Of a stretch of DNA of 64,000 nt, positions 21,010 to 32,441 are shown piece after piece. The translations under genes and the position numbers were made by a program. The notes below the pieces were generated by a model that searched no databases, was not told the DNA's origin, and worked only from the letters and a program-made list of their open reading frames with translations. This stretch comes from Naematelia aurantialba (taxonomy: Eukaryota; Basidiomycota; Tremellomycetes; Tremellales; Naemateliaceae), in contig JAKFAO010000003.1 in assembly GCA_021527695.1 (NCBI GenBank), forward strand, positions 1,984,001 to 2,048,000. The letters run 5' to 3'. How positions within the stretch are numbered: position 1 is the first letter of the stretch; each line of letters starts with the position of its first letter.

Positions 21010-23512
21010 TCACCATCCCCCCACACCGAGGCCGCTATCGTTCGTCGTGGGCTTTGCAAACACAGCCTTCAGATCCACGCCCCCGCCGCGGCCACTTGGC
21101 GGGTACTCGGCAGCCGGCGGCTCGCTTTTCCTATTCTTGCCTCGGCGACGATTCGGGTCGGTGCTCGTGCTCGTGCTCGTGCTCGTGCTCTCGGATCCGG
21201 GTCTGGCCACCTCGATGACGCGCACCACGGCAGTCTCGGTCTTGCCTTTGCTCGACCGGGCGAGTATCGACGGGTCCGCCGTTGCGCTGGTTGAGCCGGA
21301 GCCGAAACCGGAGCCGACACGCGACGCAGCGGCGCCAGTGGCAGTGGCCGTGGTAGTAGTCGTGGTCGTGGTAGTGGTAGGGGTAGCGCCAGCTCTAATG
21401 TTCGGGACGGTGCCGGCGGCGGCAGTGGTGGCAGCTCGGGGGGCAGCAGCCAGCGACGACGATCCGGCACGAGCTCCGTCGTGGTCTCTGTCCTTGGCTC
21501 TTTCGCTGGCTCTGTCCTTGGCTCTATCATTGCCTCTGTCCTTGGCTTTCGAGCTGGTAAGCGGCGTCTTGCGGTACTTGTCCGGCTGAATGATGAGCAC
21601 CGGCGCGCTCTCGCTTGGCGAAGCCTGCCGATGTTTCAATTTCCGTCCTGCCTTGTCTGTCCTGATCTTGCCCTGCGAAATGTCTGGTTTCGCTCGTTTG
21701 GCAGGACGTTCCGACGTATCCTCTCCCGCCATCTCACCCCTATCTTCGCCCTTACCCACTCCTGCTCCCACTCCCACTCCTCTCACTCCTACGCTCTCTT
21801 CGCCTGCTGCATTCTTCTCGGCCTTGCGCTTCTTCCCGGCTGTGACGGTGCCACTGGCACTATGAGCATTCCGCCGATTCCCGGGCTCTTCCGCAACAGA
21901 TACAGGACCAGAACCAGCATCGCCAGTCGCTTCGACGCCCGCCTCTGCACCTTGGCCCCAGGACCGCATCTTGCCACCGCCGACATTCGCGCCCGTAGGC
22001 TGCATCTTCCTCGCTCTCCTCTCCCTGGCTTTCCGCTCCTCTTTGCTCTCCTGCACTAGGCCCTTTCGTTTCCGCTCCTTCACCCGCTTGGTATCGATGA
22101 TCTGGAGGTTGGGCAGCTCCACCGACGCCTGGAGCAAGTCGAGGTAGTCGGGGTGGGTGATGCCCAGTGGGTTGGAATGGAGCGACAGCGACCTCAGGTG
22201 CGGCCATGAGGTTTTGTGTTTGTGTTTCGAGCTGGGATTTGTGGTCTGGAGCTTCCTTGCCAGACCGAAGATCGGTGCTGCCGCTTCGAAAGAGAGGGAA
22301 CAGTTGCCCAAGTCGAGCACCTCGAGCCCGTCGCCCAGCTTCCGTGCCGCCGCCGACGACGTGGACGGACCAGCCTCGGCCTCGTCATGGTCGTGGGTGT
22401 GCGCGGCCCTGATCGCAAGGGCTGTAGACATGTCTCCCGTGCCCCAGGAAACGATGTGCGGCGGGAGCGATGTCAGTTGCGGAAGGTTGTTCATCTTGAC
22501 GTCGCGGAGGAGTGGGAGGGCCGAGAGGTCAGGGAGTGATTGAACCGTCAGGCGGGGGCAGTGCGAGAATGTGAGTTTGGAGAGTTGGTATAGGGTTGAT
22601 AGAGCTCGAGGGACGGCGACAAGGTTTGCCGAGTGCGATATGACTATGGCACAATCAGCACGAGTCCAATACCCCCGGGTGGCTGGAGTGTGGTGTTAGG
22701 AAATCGTATGATACGATGAGATAGGTTATATTGAGCATTATATCAAAACAGGAGTTACAAGTGTAGAAAGTGAGGATCAACGCACTGAGAGAGTTGAGTT
22801 CTGTCCAGTTGGCCATGACTTGCGGGTCTAGCTCGGTCCAATCATTGCCCATCGCCACGACTGCCTTGAGCTTCTTCAGCGCTCCAAGCTCCTTGGGAAG
22901 CGACCCCAGTCCACAACGGCTGATATTGAGGACTTCCAGATGTCAGCTACTCTCCTGCTATGTCCCCACTGCAGAACGATCTCGGGGCAGGGGACGGGGA
23001 TCTCTATATGAAATCCGGTGTGGACACGGGTGATGGGGGGACAGACACGCACCAGCAAGATCTTGCAATGTCCCAATGGCATCCCATCCTGACTCGATCG
23101 GGCAGTCAGCCACGCTGAGCCAAGTCACGCCCGTTCCCCGGAGCCATGAAACGTCCGTCACCCCGCTCCCACTCAGGTCGACCCGCCGAACATTTGCCAG
23201 CACCTCCCGACCCGGCGGGATGGGGAACGGTTCTTGTGCGTAATGGAGGGCCGCAGCGGTCCGCACCGCTTTGGCGACGTACAGGCTCGGATCTTTCGAC
23301 TGTGCTTCCCGGGGCGGTTTTGGCTCGCGGTGCGGGCGGCCGTGAGGGGGGAGAGGTTTCTTCGGTCGATCGTTGAATGAGTGCGGGCGGTTGTGAGGCG
23401 TCGACGAGGGGCCAGCAGGGTTCGGTGTGTGGATGCCAGCTGTCGCTGTCGCTGCTGCTGGCCTCTCAGCCTTGCCCGACCGCTTGCGGCTCCTCGCAGC
23501 TCCTCTGTCCAT
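21010..23512 (-). CDS. Leucine-rich-repeat protein with basic, low-complexity tail
   Basis: Four exons: about 23053-23512, ~22796-22939, and two joined near 22630, ending at 21010. The start is the ATG at 23512 (MDRGAARSRKRSG), because the longer frame begins with GTG. After a basic N-terminus, LRR-type segments appear: VRRVDLSGSGVTDVSWLRG, VLNISRCGLGSLPKELGALK, WTELNSL, LSTLYQLSKLTFSHCPRL, LEVLDLGNCSLSF and LRSLSLHSNPLG. The last ~280 residues are charged (KRVKERKRKG, KKRKAEK) and contain Ala/Thr and Ser/Thr runs. LRRs mediate protein binding, and the basic tail suggests nuclear or nucleolar location. I do not recognise an exact orthologue. It is transcribed divergently from bL9m, 231 bp apart. 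Confidence 0.75.
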
Positions 23513-23743
23513 GTTTCTGACCTGCTGCACAGACAGTGTGAGATGCCAAAATCATCGACTGCAAAAGACAACATTTCCAAGTCACGTGACTTGCAGCGGG
23601 CCGAAAGTGAAAGCGCAGACGTCGCACCAAAGTCGATACTCGTCTTGACATTGTTCAAGGTCTCTTCTCCCTGCAAGAGTCGCTCAAGCTGGCCAAGCGG
23701 AGGAGAGAGAGAGAGAGAGAGAGTCGCCGAGGCATCAGACAAC
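23513..23743. promoter_or_regulatory. Divergent promoter LRR gene / bL9m with GTCACGTGAC
   Basis: The palindrome GTCACGTGAC is at 23581-23590, followed by TTG, identical over 13 bases to the site in the lipase/HbrB promoter. A GA dinucleotide run (about 23703-23722) lies just upstream of the bL9m start. Binding by a Cbf1/bHLH factor is inferred. Confidence 0.5.
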
Positions 23744-24737
23744 ATGCTCGCATCCACTTCACGGGCTGCGTTTTGGCAGTCGGCGGCACAGATCCAATCC
23801 TGTTCCTTTTCGGTGAGTATCCCGTTTCGTGTCGACTCGTTCAGTGTGCTGTCTGCCCCAAGTTATGATAGACTGATGGGTGCATGCAGACGACCGCAAG
23901 ATGCTCGGCCAAGCGTAGAGTTCTAGTAGAGCTTTTGGAGGATGTCCCCAGACTAGGCAAGAAATGTCAGTACTACTTTCTCACGAGTCGGGGAGGCTAG
24001 CCGGATGGCGCCATGCACTTGATAGGCCAATGCCAGCCAGATTATATGTACAGATGGGATGCTGACCCTGTTCTAGTCGACAAGGAGATGGTCAAGCCTG
24101 GATTTGCACGATACTGCCTCGTGCCGCTGCGGAAAGCGCGACTGGTTGCTGCCTCGCCGATCCAGAAATACCGTCGTGAGACACTGGGCGATCGGATCCG
24201 GGTATGTCGTTTCCCCGCCCCTGCTCATCTGCCTGTTGCATCCACGACTACGACTCGTCATGAACAGGTTGTGGTGTGCTGACCTCGATCCAGGGGCCGC
24301 ATCGCACCGTTCCGTTCTGGGACGTCGAGGATGATCCAGAGCGAGACCCGTCTCTCCTGATTCCTGCGCAGCGCAAGCCCAAGAAGAACCTGCGAGAAGA
24401 AAGAACCCGGGCGCAGGAACACGAGGCGCGTGTCTCTCTCCTGCTCGCGCAGGTGCCCCCGTCTATCGAGTTTGCGCTGCGCACGATCGCGCCCAACGAT
24501 CCGGCCGTGCACGGGTCCGTGACGCTTAGCGACGTGGCTGAGCGCCTTATGGTGAACCACGAGCTCCGACCCGCTGATGTACGTATTTTCTGGGCGGACG
24601 AGACGCGTGAATCCGACGCACGTATCAAGGAGCTGGGCGTTTGGAAGGCTGTGGTGGAGCAGAAGGGAGGGGCCGAACAAAAGAGGATGATCGATGTCCG
24701 TGTGGTCAGGCTCCAGGAAACGCAGCCTGTTGTCTGA
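23744..24737 (+). CDS. MRPL50: Mitochondrial large-subunit ribosomal protein bL9m
   Basis: Exons 23744-23812, 23890-23965, 24077-24201, 24294-24737, all in frame, giving about 237 aa. The first ~25 residues are a mitochondrial-type presequence (MLASTSRAAFWQSAAQ). Then comes the L9 signature RRVLVELLEDVPRLGKK followed by VKPGFARYCLVPLRKA, the RNA-binding N-domain of bacterial L9. The C-terminal part (FALRTIAPNDPAVHGSVTLS and following) resembles the L9 C-domain region. It is expected to act in the mitochondrial ribosome. The gene symbol follows the yeast bL9m protein. Confidence 0.9.
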
Positions 24738-24960
24738 TCGCGTGCGGTCAGTTGCATGCATGGGTGTTGCATCATAGGTGTTGCGTCCAGCTCGCCGTCT
24801 GTATCCTGCGTCGTTTGTATCTCGTAGCAAGCGGCCTTGAATCGACGCAACGCAATGTGAATGTACGGAGGCAACCTCCACCAGCGACTGGTGCAAAAAA
24901 GTTGCCAGAGCTGCGTTCAAGCAGTCGAACTCCGCCTCTTCGTCTGCTGTCGACGGTACG

Positions 24961-27289
24961 ATGCGCATCTCGCTGCGCACGCTCCAGCGGGCCGCCGGTG
25001 CTGCGGCTGGCGCTGGACCCTCTGCGCACGCATTCAGCTCACACAACCACGCGACCTACGCCATCGGTCTGTCGTACGCCTCCAAGTCTTCGCCTCCATT
25101 CGTGAGCCCCGACACCAAGCCGGCGCGGTACGGCTTTGCGCGGCAAAAGACACCCATCGGCCGGTGGGTGGACTATGCGCTCTCGCAGCCTGCGGGGCGG
25201 GGGGTATTGAGTGGCGCCGAACCGGGTGGGTGGAGCGACGAGGTGAGGGCGGAGGTTGAGCGGTGGGGTGCCGGAGAGGACTTTTTCTGCGTGGTCGATC
25301 GGCAACGGACGGTGAGTCTCGGCTCCGCGGGTCTGGAGTGGCTGGGAATGGAGTGGAAGCTGGAATGAGGAGAAGAGAGGCTCGGAGACGCGGGCAGGGA
25401 AGACGAGCGGCCAGGGACAGAAGCAAAGAGCTGATGTAACGTTGCAGGACGAGACGGTCGCCGACGCAATACAGAACCAACACCTTCACCTGGCACTGTC
25501 AGACGGCGTCGGCGGCTGGGGCGACACGGTCGACCCGTCCCTCTTCTCCCAGTCACTGATGTACCACTACGCCCTGTCGGCTGCCGAGTCGTCCGCCCGC
25601 ACGCCGGTGGAGAACCTCAAGCGGGCTTACGAGGGCGTGGTGAAGGACGAGGGGGTGCCTGCTGGCGGGGGCACGGCGGTTGGCGTCAGGCTCGGCTCGG
25701 ATGGGAGGTTGGTTGGTGTCAAGTGAGTCGGGTGTTCTATCCATCAGGCTTGATGCGTAGAGCGTCTCTCTTGCTCTCTCGCTCTGTCGACCAAGTCGCC
25801 GTCGCCGTCGCCGTCGCCGCGTCCTCGGTCTGACCTGTTGCCTGTTGTCCTGTCTCGGCTCATGCTGCTCCTTGTCTGTGCCCTTGCCCTTGCCCTCGCC
25901 CTCGCCCTTGCCCTCGCCCTCGCCCTTACCCGTGCCCTTGCCGTTGTACTTGCCCGTGCGCGTGCTCCTCCCCTTGCTCTCGCTCGGATGATTCACCCAT
26001 ACCTGCCTCTAACACTACACCACCTCCACTCCACGAAACGCCAGCCTGGTTCAGGAACTTGCACTCACGCTGACATCCACAGTATGGGAGACTCGGGCTG
26101 CCTCGTCATGCGTGACAAGGCGATACTGTATGAAACGCCAGCCATGACGCATTACTTCAATTGCCCTGTAGGCCCATCTCCTACCCATCCACCACCCCCA
26201 ATGGTCTGTGTCGCTGGGTCTCTTCAGCCCAGCGGCTTCTATCGTGATCGGCGGCCTCTATCGTGACAAACGGCCTGTTATGACCAACGGCTTCTGTCAT
26301 GACTGCAGTCTTGGTCCGCCGACACCTTGCTGATATATCGCAGTACCAGCTATCCAAGATCCCACCATCGATGGCTTCGGGCGGGGTCATCACCGACTCG
26401 CTGGACGATTCGCGCTCGCACCTCAAGTTCTCGCTCGACCTCTCTCCAGGCGACGTGATCGTGCTTTACGTACGTTGTTCCTCTTACAAAGCCACCCCAG
26501 GCTTTCCAAGCCGCCCTTGCCACCTCGGACTTCCAAGCCATCCCCAGACCTCCAAGCCACCTCTGGCGTTCTCCCAAGTCCGCCCTCTCCGCCTCGCGGA
26601 CAGTAGACCCTTACCTGAACAACCTCAGGCAATCTCGGCAACGCCCCATTCTCTTTCTGCTCCGTTCTGCTCCGTCCTGCTTGTATGCTAATGCCGCTGA
26701 TACGACCAGACCGACGGCTTATCCGACAACGTCCCGACCCCGCACCTCGCCGCGCTCTTGGCCCAAATCGACGCGCTCCTCACACACCCGTCCAACGCCC
26801 ACCTCACCCTCGTGGACAGGCAACGAGAGCGTGCACGCCTGTTCGCGGATGTTCTGGTGGGGTATGGGCGGATGGCCATGGCCCGCACAGGAGAGGAGAC
26901 GGGCAAGGCAGGGTGGAAGACGCCGTTTCAGCTCGAAGCAGCGAAGCATGGGTATGATTATAGAGGCGGCAAGGTTGATGAGTGAGTCCGCCTTGCGCTT
27001 GCGCCTTGCACCATACACCTTATACACACATGTCACCCGCCACCTGCCACCTGCCACCTGCCACCTGCCACCTGCCACCTACCACCTGCCACCTGCCACC
27101 TGCCACCTGCCACCTGCCACCTGCCATCTTGCAACTCCACCCCCTACCCTGTTCGATCGTCAGTCCTGGAAGGCAGGGCACATCGACCGTCGGAAGCAAG
27201 ACCACGAGACTGTCAATGGAGAGCTGACGACATGCAGTATCACGGTCGTCACTGCGGTCGTGGGAGAACGGTACCCCGAGGATGATTGA
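24961..27289 (+). CDS. PTC7: PTC7-type PP2C protein phosphatase (mitochondrial)
   Basis: Exons 24961-25311, 25448-25722, 26083-26167, 26344-26469, 26710-26981, 27238-27289, all junctions in frame. The start gives an Arg-rich presequence (MRISLRTLQRAAGAAAGAG), consistent with mitochondrial import. PP2C metal-binding motifs are present: SDGVGGWGD, NMGDSGCLV, YTDGLSDNV and VDDITVVTAVV. The family removes Ser/Thr phosphates with Mn/Mg, and yeast Ptc7 acts on coenzyme Q biosynthesis (Coq7). The short spacing of domains and the WGD after DGVGG are typical of the PTC7/azr1 branch. Introns 2 and 5 contain hexamer and heptamer repeats. Confidence 0.93.
25795..25985. repeat. Hexanucleotide repeats in PTC7 intron 2
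   Basis: First a short (GTCGCC)n run, then a longer (CTTGCC/CTCGCC)n run at about 25878-25950, both inside the 360-bp intron 25723-26082. Confidence 0.8.
27040..27123. repeat. CCACCTG heptanucleotide, about 12 units, in PTC7 intron 5
   Basis: Nearly perfect 7-bp units with a single variant (CCACCTA at the sixth position) within intron 26982-27237. This is not a CRISPR array: there are no spacers. Confidence 0.9.
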
Positions 27290-27519
27290 GCAGTCCGGCG
27301 CCGATTGGCTCTCTTCTCGCATCTGCCACAGCCATCTCAACACCAATTAGAGTCGTATAGACTCTCTGCATGCACCTGAATGGGGCGACACCGGCGAGGT
27401 CGCCTCGCGCCGAGCTGGAGAGCACCATATCCATCAATGCACAAAACATGCCGAGCCCAAGCACAATTATCCAATATGCTAACTCAATGTCCCGTATCCC
27501 GCAGTCTGTCCTGCTCTCA

Positions 27520-30037
27520 CTACGGCGTCGGAACGACGTCGCGCCTATCTGGCCCAATCGCCTGAGGATCAGTGCCGGCACACAGCTAAGCTGATTAGCG
27601 GCAGCAGCAACCACGGTGCTCTGGCGACTCACTGCGAGCCAGTCCTGGGGCCGGTCAAACTCCCGCACCGCGTCGGGCTGGACCACGACAGCGGCCATTT
27701 TGCCCACGGCCAAGTGCCATGCGATGTGGCAGTGGAGGGCCCAGGCGCCGGGCGTATCAGTGACCAGCCGCAGGACTGCCCAACTTGTGATTGGGAGCTG
27801 GAGGGTGTCGCGGCGGAGGGGGTTGGTGGTGTTGACCTGAACTCCATCCAGGCTGGTGATGTTGCCAGTCCCCCGAGCGACGATGTAGAAGTACCGACCG
27901 TGCAGGTGCACCGGATGGGGTATCATGACGTCGAGGTTGTTGAAGATGATGTCGCCCGCACCGAGGCTTGCAAACGTCGCGCTGTAGACGTTGCTGGCAT
28001 TGAGTGGGACACCGTCCTGGATCTGCGCTGTCAGGGGATAGTTGATCTGGTCTTCATACGAGACGCTGTTGATGCCCTGGTCCTCGTCAACGCCGGCACA
28101 CAGGGGCTGATGCGCGACTTGCGAAGCCGCGAAACGAGACGCCGTCGACGCCAACAAACGTGCCCACCATGCTGTTCATGACGTGCGTGTCTGTGACCTC
28201 TGTCGGTGCATCCTCCGCCACGCGCGGGCTGCCGTTGACATCAGCACACGCGGGACCGCGTACCTACGTGAGCGGGTAATGCTGGTCCAGGTCGTCGCAC
28301 GCTGCGAAAGTGAGCGGATCGACAAGGTCGGGCCTAGCGTCAGCGTCAGCGTGTCCCGCAACGCCAACGCCTCTTACCAGGGTTGGCTGTCCGCCGACCC
28401 GCCGCCTGGAAAGGTGCCATCCGCATCCACGTACTGCACGATCGCTGTCATTGTACTCGTCTTGTTGGTATTCAGGCATTCTGGGCATCAGCCCCCGATC
28501 CACAGTCGCCACATACTCGAGGCGGCTGTCGCCCGCAGGGTGAACTCGTCTCCTGGCTTGCCCTGGTCGGTGGTGACCACGAGTGAGTAGCGTTGTCCGC
28601 AGCCTATCCCGACATCGTGCAGGTCCTTCGGCCCGTACACGGCTGTGTCGTCGGCTTCGATCACCTCGAGCGAATGGTTGTCCAGAGACAGCCGCAACGT
28701 GGCTGCAGTGAGCACGCGTATAGTTGTCAGACCTACCGTCGGCGCCGGAGTTGACCACGCGAAAGCGGATCTTCTTGCCCACTGGTACTTGGATGACGGG
28801 CAGAGCCGGGGTGGTGCAGTTGGAGCCTGCGGGTGCCGCTGAGCAATTGGTGCGTCCGACCCCGTTGATGAGGACGGCGTCCAGCGCGGGTGCTCCAGGA
28901 ATCTCCATATCGTCAATACTGTACGACTCGTATCGCCACATACCCCCTTGTAGCCCCCTGGCGTTCTGAGCGCCTCGGCTATGACATCTGAGAGATCGTG
29001 TCTTTGCAACCCACATCAGCCCTAGTGGCCATGTACCAGATTAAGATGCGAGCCTACTCCCAGTCTTGTACGTATACGATCCTGTCCTCGTCATAGTCCC
29101 TGCCGCGTTGAAGCGGGTCGTTGGGCGAATGCACCACCAGGCTACGGTCAGCTACTGGCTTCGTGACGCACGTACGCGCCACTCAGCCCATCCGCCAGCG
29201 TGGCGCCGTAGTGCGAGTGATACCAGTACGTCCCGTACTGGCCCCTGATGGTGAACTCGTATGTGAACGTGCCGCCATTCGCCTGGACAGGACACTACCA
29301 TCTCGTCAACGCGTTCAACGACCGTCTCAACATGTGCCTCGAAGCGACTTGCCTGTGAAAATCCTGGCACACCGTCCATCCACTGAGACCCGTTTTGGTG
29401 AATCCCGTGCCAATCTGCGCCTCAGCGGGGCATTGTGAACAGTGATGGGAGGTACGAAGTGTTTGCCCCGTGTTCAGGTTGTTGGTCAGGTGCACCACGA
29501 TCCGGTCCCCTTCGTTTGCTTCTATGAGTGGGCCTGTGGATTCAGCTGGTTTTCCCAAGACAGACGTACCGGGGAACTGCCCGTTGACAGTCAAGAGTGG
29601 TCGGGCGAAGCCGTCGGGGGCTAAGATCAGCGATGCTTGCCCAAGCACGAGCGTACCACCAGCAACAGTCCTGTGGCGCATGAGCTCGAGCGGAAGCGGT
29701 TGCGCCTGAAGACTGCACGAGGCTCACGTCAAATTCCAGTAGTACTCCCTCGTAGTCTGGACAGGATATCAGTCGATGCACCCATACCTCGGCTGGGTAC
29801 GCACAGGGACATTGGTGATCTCAAAGTTCTCTGAAAGCGTGAAGACCGCAGGGTCCGTGACCACCCAGACGTCTGGTAGGGTTGGCTGTGCGGCCGAAAG
29901 CTGGCTCGGGGACGTCGCACCGCTGAGGACGTTCAGCAGCCAGAGGCTTCGCAGTAGCCAGACGGAGTGTCTCACCTTGGGGTGGCTGAAGCCAGTATTG
30001 CCAAGGCGCTTGCGAGCAAAACGAGAGGCTGTATCAT
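27520..30037 (-). CDS. Secreted laccase-like multicopper oxidase
   Basis: Spliced from about 14 exons. The start at 30037 gives a signal peptide (MIQPLVLLASALAILASATP). Cupredoxin motifs in order: FARPLLTVNGQFPGPLIEAN, then copper ligands HWHGIHQNG (around 29400), YWYHSHYGATLADGL (around 29200), HPVHLHGRYFYIV (around 27900) and HCHIAWH (around 27715). The end, DWLALCAG, is typical. The four His-containing motifs of the type 1 and trinuclear copper sites are complete, so an active oxidase is expected, acting on phenols or metal ions outside the cell. After HCHIAWHLAVG the residues are Lys-Met rather than the usual Leu/Phe/Met at the axial position. Several introns are very short (36-41 nt), and one (29295-29352) has GC-AG ends. 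Exon limits near 28100-28270 and 29640-29760 are uncertain. Confidence 0.85.
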
Positions 30038-30661
30038 TCCTGTACCTCCGGCTCAGCGTCTCTTCAAAGGGGGGGGGAGCGCAAGAGGCTGCTTTACCTG
30101 CAACGGAGCAGCCGGCGCACTGAAACTGCCAGGAGTAGGACCGGGTGCGGGTGGTTAGCGAGGGAAGTCGTATCCCAAGTTGACTGGTGTATTCGTTGAC
30201 AGCGCAGCTGTTATAGTCGGACACAATCTGGAGAGCGCCAGGAAGACGGTCTCGCTAGGCTGTCTAGCAAGCTAGCGAGGCTGCGATGTGCAGGCGACTC
30301 GAAAGGTGTCTCTGTTTGCGTTGCGAGGTTTGACATTGTAAAGGAGTCACCGGAAGGAGTCTTGACATTTGCCACCGCACGGACCTGGGCGGCCTCTTGC
30401 CTCTCTGTCTGCGAGTACGCCTGGCGATCTCAGGATGTACCGCTGAGGGCACGCCTGGCGATTTCAGGTATGTACCGTTGTTGGAGAGACGTAGAGCTAT
30501 GCCGCATCGTGTCACTCTGTTGTGCATACTCCCCAAGTGAGCGTGTATCCGTCGACTTGTGTACACTACACAAAGCCATCTCCGTCCCTTGATCCTCGCC
30601 GCCGCGACCGCGATGCCCTAGTCCCCATGCTTGTCGCCGGTCCATCGCAGCCGCCTCGGCG
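30038..30661. other. Upstream region of the multicopper oxidase
   Basis: No supported gene. It should contain the oxidase promoter and 5' UTR. Small imperfect repeats (for example ctggcgatctcagg/ctggcgatttcagg around 30420-30475) are present. Confidence 0.4.
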
Positions 30662-31002
30662 TCACACAGCTATAGGTTTCAGCCGCACCAAGGAGCAAGC
30701 CGTCCAGCTCTTACATTCTGTCAGGCATCGTGCTGCTGGATCAACGACGGCCGCCATCTTCCCTTGAGGGAGGCGCCAACCGAATGGCAGTGCAGTGGCC
30801 AAATCAGCACTCAGTGACCAGGCCTCGCCAGTGACCAGCTCAAGCAAGTAAGTATTCTCCATGAGTTTGCCAAGCCCATAAGCTCATGAAGGAACCCCAG
30901 TACCGCTTGTATCTCTATGGTATTCCGCCTCGATGGGCGGTCCACCACATCGAATGCATTCGCGCATGCATTCCAGTTAGATACTCTCCATATCCCGTCC
31001 AC
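30662..31002 (-). pseudogene. Decayed C-terminal fragment of a second multicopper oxidase
   Basis: On the minus strand, fragments line up with the C-terminus of the adjacent oxidase but with frameshifts and an insertion. DVVDRPSRRNTIEIQ matches the region reading NPLRRDTLQLP. LELVTGEAW matches LRLVTDTPGAW. A CAC-TGC-CAT run matches HCH, and LPQGKMAAVVDPAA matches LAVGKMAAVVVQPDA, followed by a SWTACS segment in place of DWLALC. The first half of the gene was not found. It lies about 0.6 kb upstream of the intact gene in the same orientation, suggesting a tandem duplication in which one copy decayed. Confidence 0.55.
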
Positions 31003-31115
31003 TCCACCTCACTTTGATGCATCGTTCACTTCCCGTTATTCCCTGTACCGGTTAATCTGCAACCTTCCACCTATACAGGATCAGCACGTTCGACATCGCG
31101 CACAGACTTCAAGAC

Positions 31116-32441
31116 TCACTTCAAATGCGCCTCGTAAAACTTCAAAATCTACACATGTAGTCAGCGAAGACTGCGACGAAGAGCGCCATGCTCGGCTGAC
31201 CTTTTGAGGACAGCGCTTGTATGCCACTTCTGTGCTTTGCCCTACGCGTTCCCCGCCAGTCCTGTACCACGCAATCAGGGTAGGGAGATTGTTTGACAGA
31301 TTACAAGAGAGTGTGGAGGCAGAGATGGCGAGAACGGACGGCTGCATCAGCGACATTGTCCTTTGAATGGAGGTATGGTGCACATACATGGTCATGTAGA
31401 CGATGAGGCCGTCGGTGGTTCTCTCTATCGTATCCACGCTCTGCACCAGCTCCTCCCAGTCTCGCACATCCTCGTACTTGTCCATTGAATCGACGTGTGT
31501 TGCCCCGAACTCCGGAATATCGTCCTCATCATCGTCATCTTCGACCTTTGTGGCTCGGGTCGACCCTCTGCTTGCCTTGCCGCGCCGAGTGCCATTTGAG
31601 GCCTTGGCGGCCTTTGACGGTTTCGATGGTTGAGGGGTCGCCGAGCGCCGTCCGCGCTTGGCCGTTTGTTTCAAGTTGGTCTTGGGCCGTGTGTTCCAGT
31701 ATGCGCTGACGACGTCTTGAGCGTGCTCGCTGGGCTTGTCAGCGTTGCTCGCAAACACAAGGATGCAAGGCGTGAAGCGCGGGATGCGAGAAGCATTGAC
31801 ACGAGTCTACAGTACCAATGGAGACATTATGACGAGGAGACGACAGGGAAGATTGATGAGACAAACAATATGGCCGTGACGAAGGTCGCCGTGACAAGGA
31901 GAATCGTCCTGACAAGGAGCATTGCGCACTCACACATGCTCCTGAGGTTCCCACGTATTATGTTCTGGCCCATACCCCTTCCAAGAGACGAGATCTGCGC
32001 GACTCGTCAGATGATTCTCTCCGTCTCTAGCGTCAATGGCAACTCACAGGTGAATTTCCCCTGCGATAGTCAGCTAACGTGCTCAGTATGTTGATCGTTC
32101 ACGCCGTCCGACAAGACCACGGAGAAAGGCCCGGACAAGGACGAGGACCACGACAGGGACATTGACAACGACAACGACAACGACAACGTGAACGGCAACG
32201 ACAAATACAAGCACAAGAAGTCCCAGCCCAGGTAGAGCCCGAGTCGACTCACATGAACGTTCTTGTGGTCCAAGATCGTCTCGACCTCAAACTCCCCTTC
32301 CCCATCCTCCGCCTCCTCCTCTTCCTCTTCCTCCTCCTCCCCTTCTGCTGCGTCTCCCGTCGCCTCGTCCGGCTTCACCTGGTCCTCGTCTAGCGCATCG
32401 ACGTCGATCGGCTCGCTCGACGCGGCCTTTCCTCCTGCCAT
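31116..32441 (-). CDS. HP1-like heterochromatin protein (chromo and chromoshadow domains)
   Basis: Exons 32253-32441, 32048-32060 (13 nt), 31934-31994, 31747-31388, 31261-31201, 31148-31116, all in frame, about 238 aa. An acidic N-terminus (Glu run) precedes the chromodomain: FEVETILDHKNVHGKFTYLV, SWKGYGPEHNTWEPQEHV, then AQDVVSAYW. A basic hinge (KTNLKQTAKRGRRS) follows. The C-terminal chromoshadow domain reads DWEELVQSVDTIERTTDGLI, VYMTMTGGERVGQSTEVAYK and ends KILKFYEAHLK. HP1/Swi6 proteins read methylated H3K9 and dimerise through the shadow domain to form heterochromatin. The start is the only in-frame ATG found; the frame stays open upstream to 32717 without ATG, so an additional 5' exon is possible. 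Confidence 0.88.

Noticed and set aside
27040..27123. CRISPR-like regular repeat
   Set aside because: Units are contiguous 7-mers without spacers, inside an intron of a eukaryotic gene.
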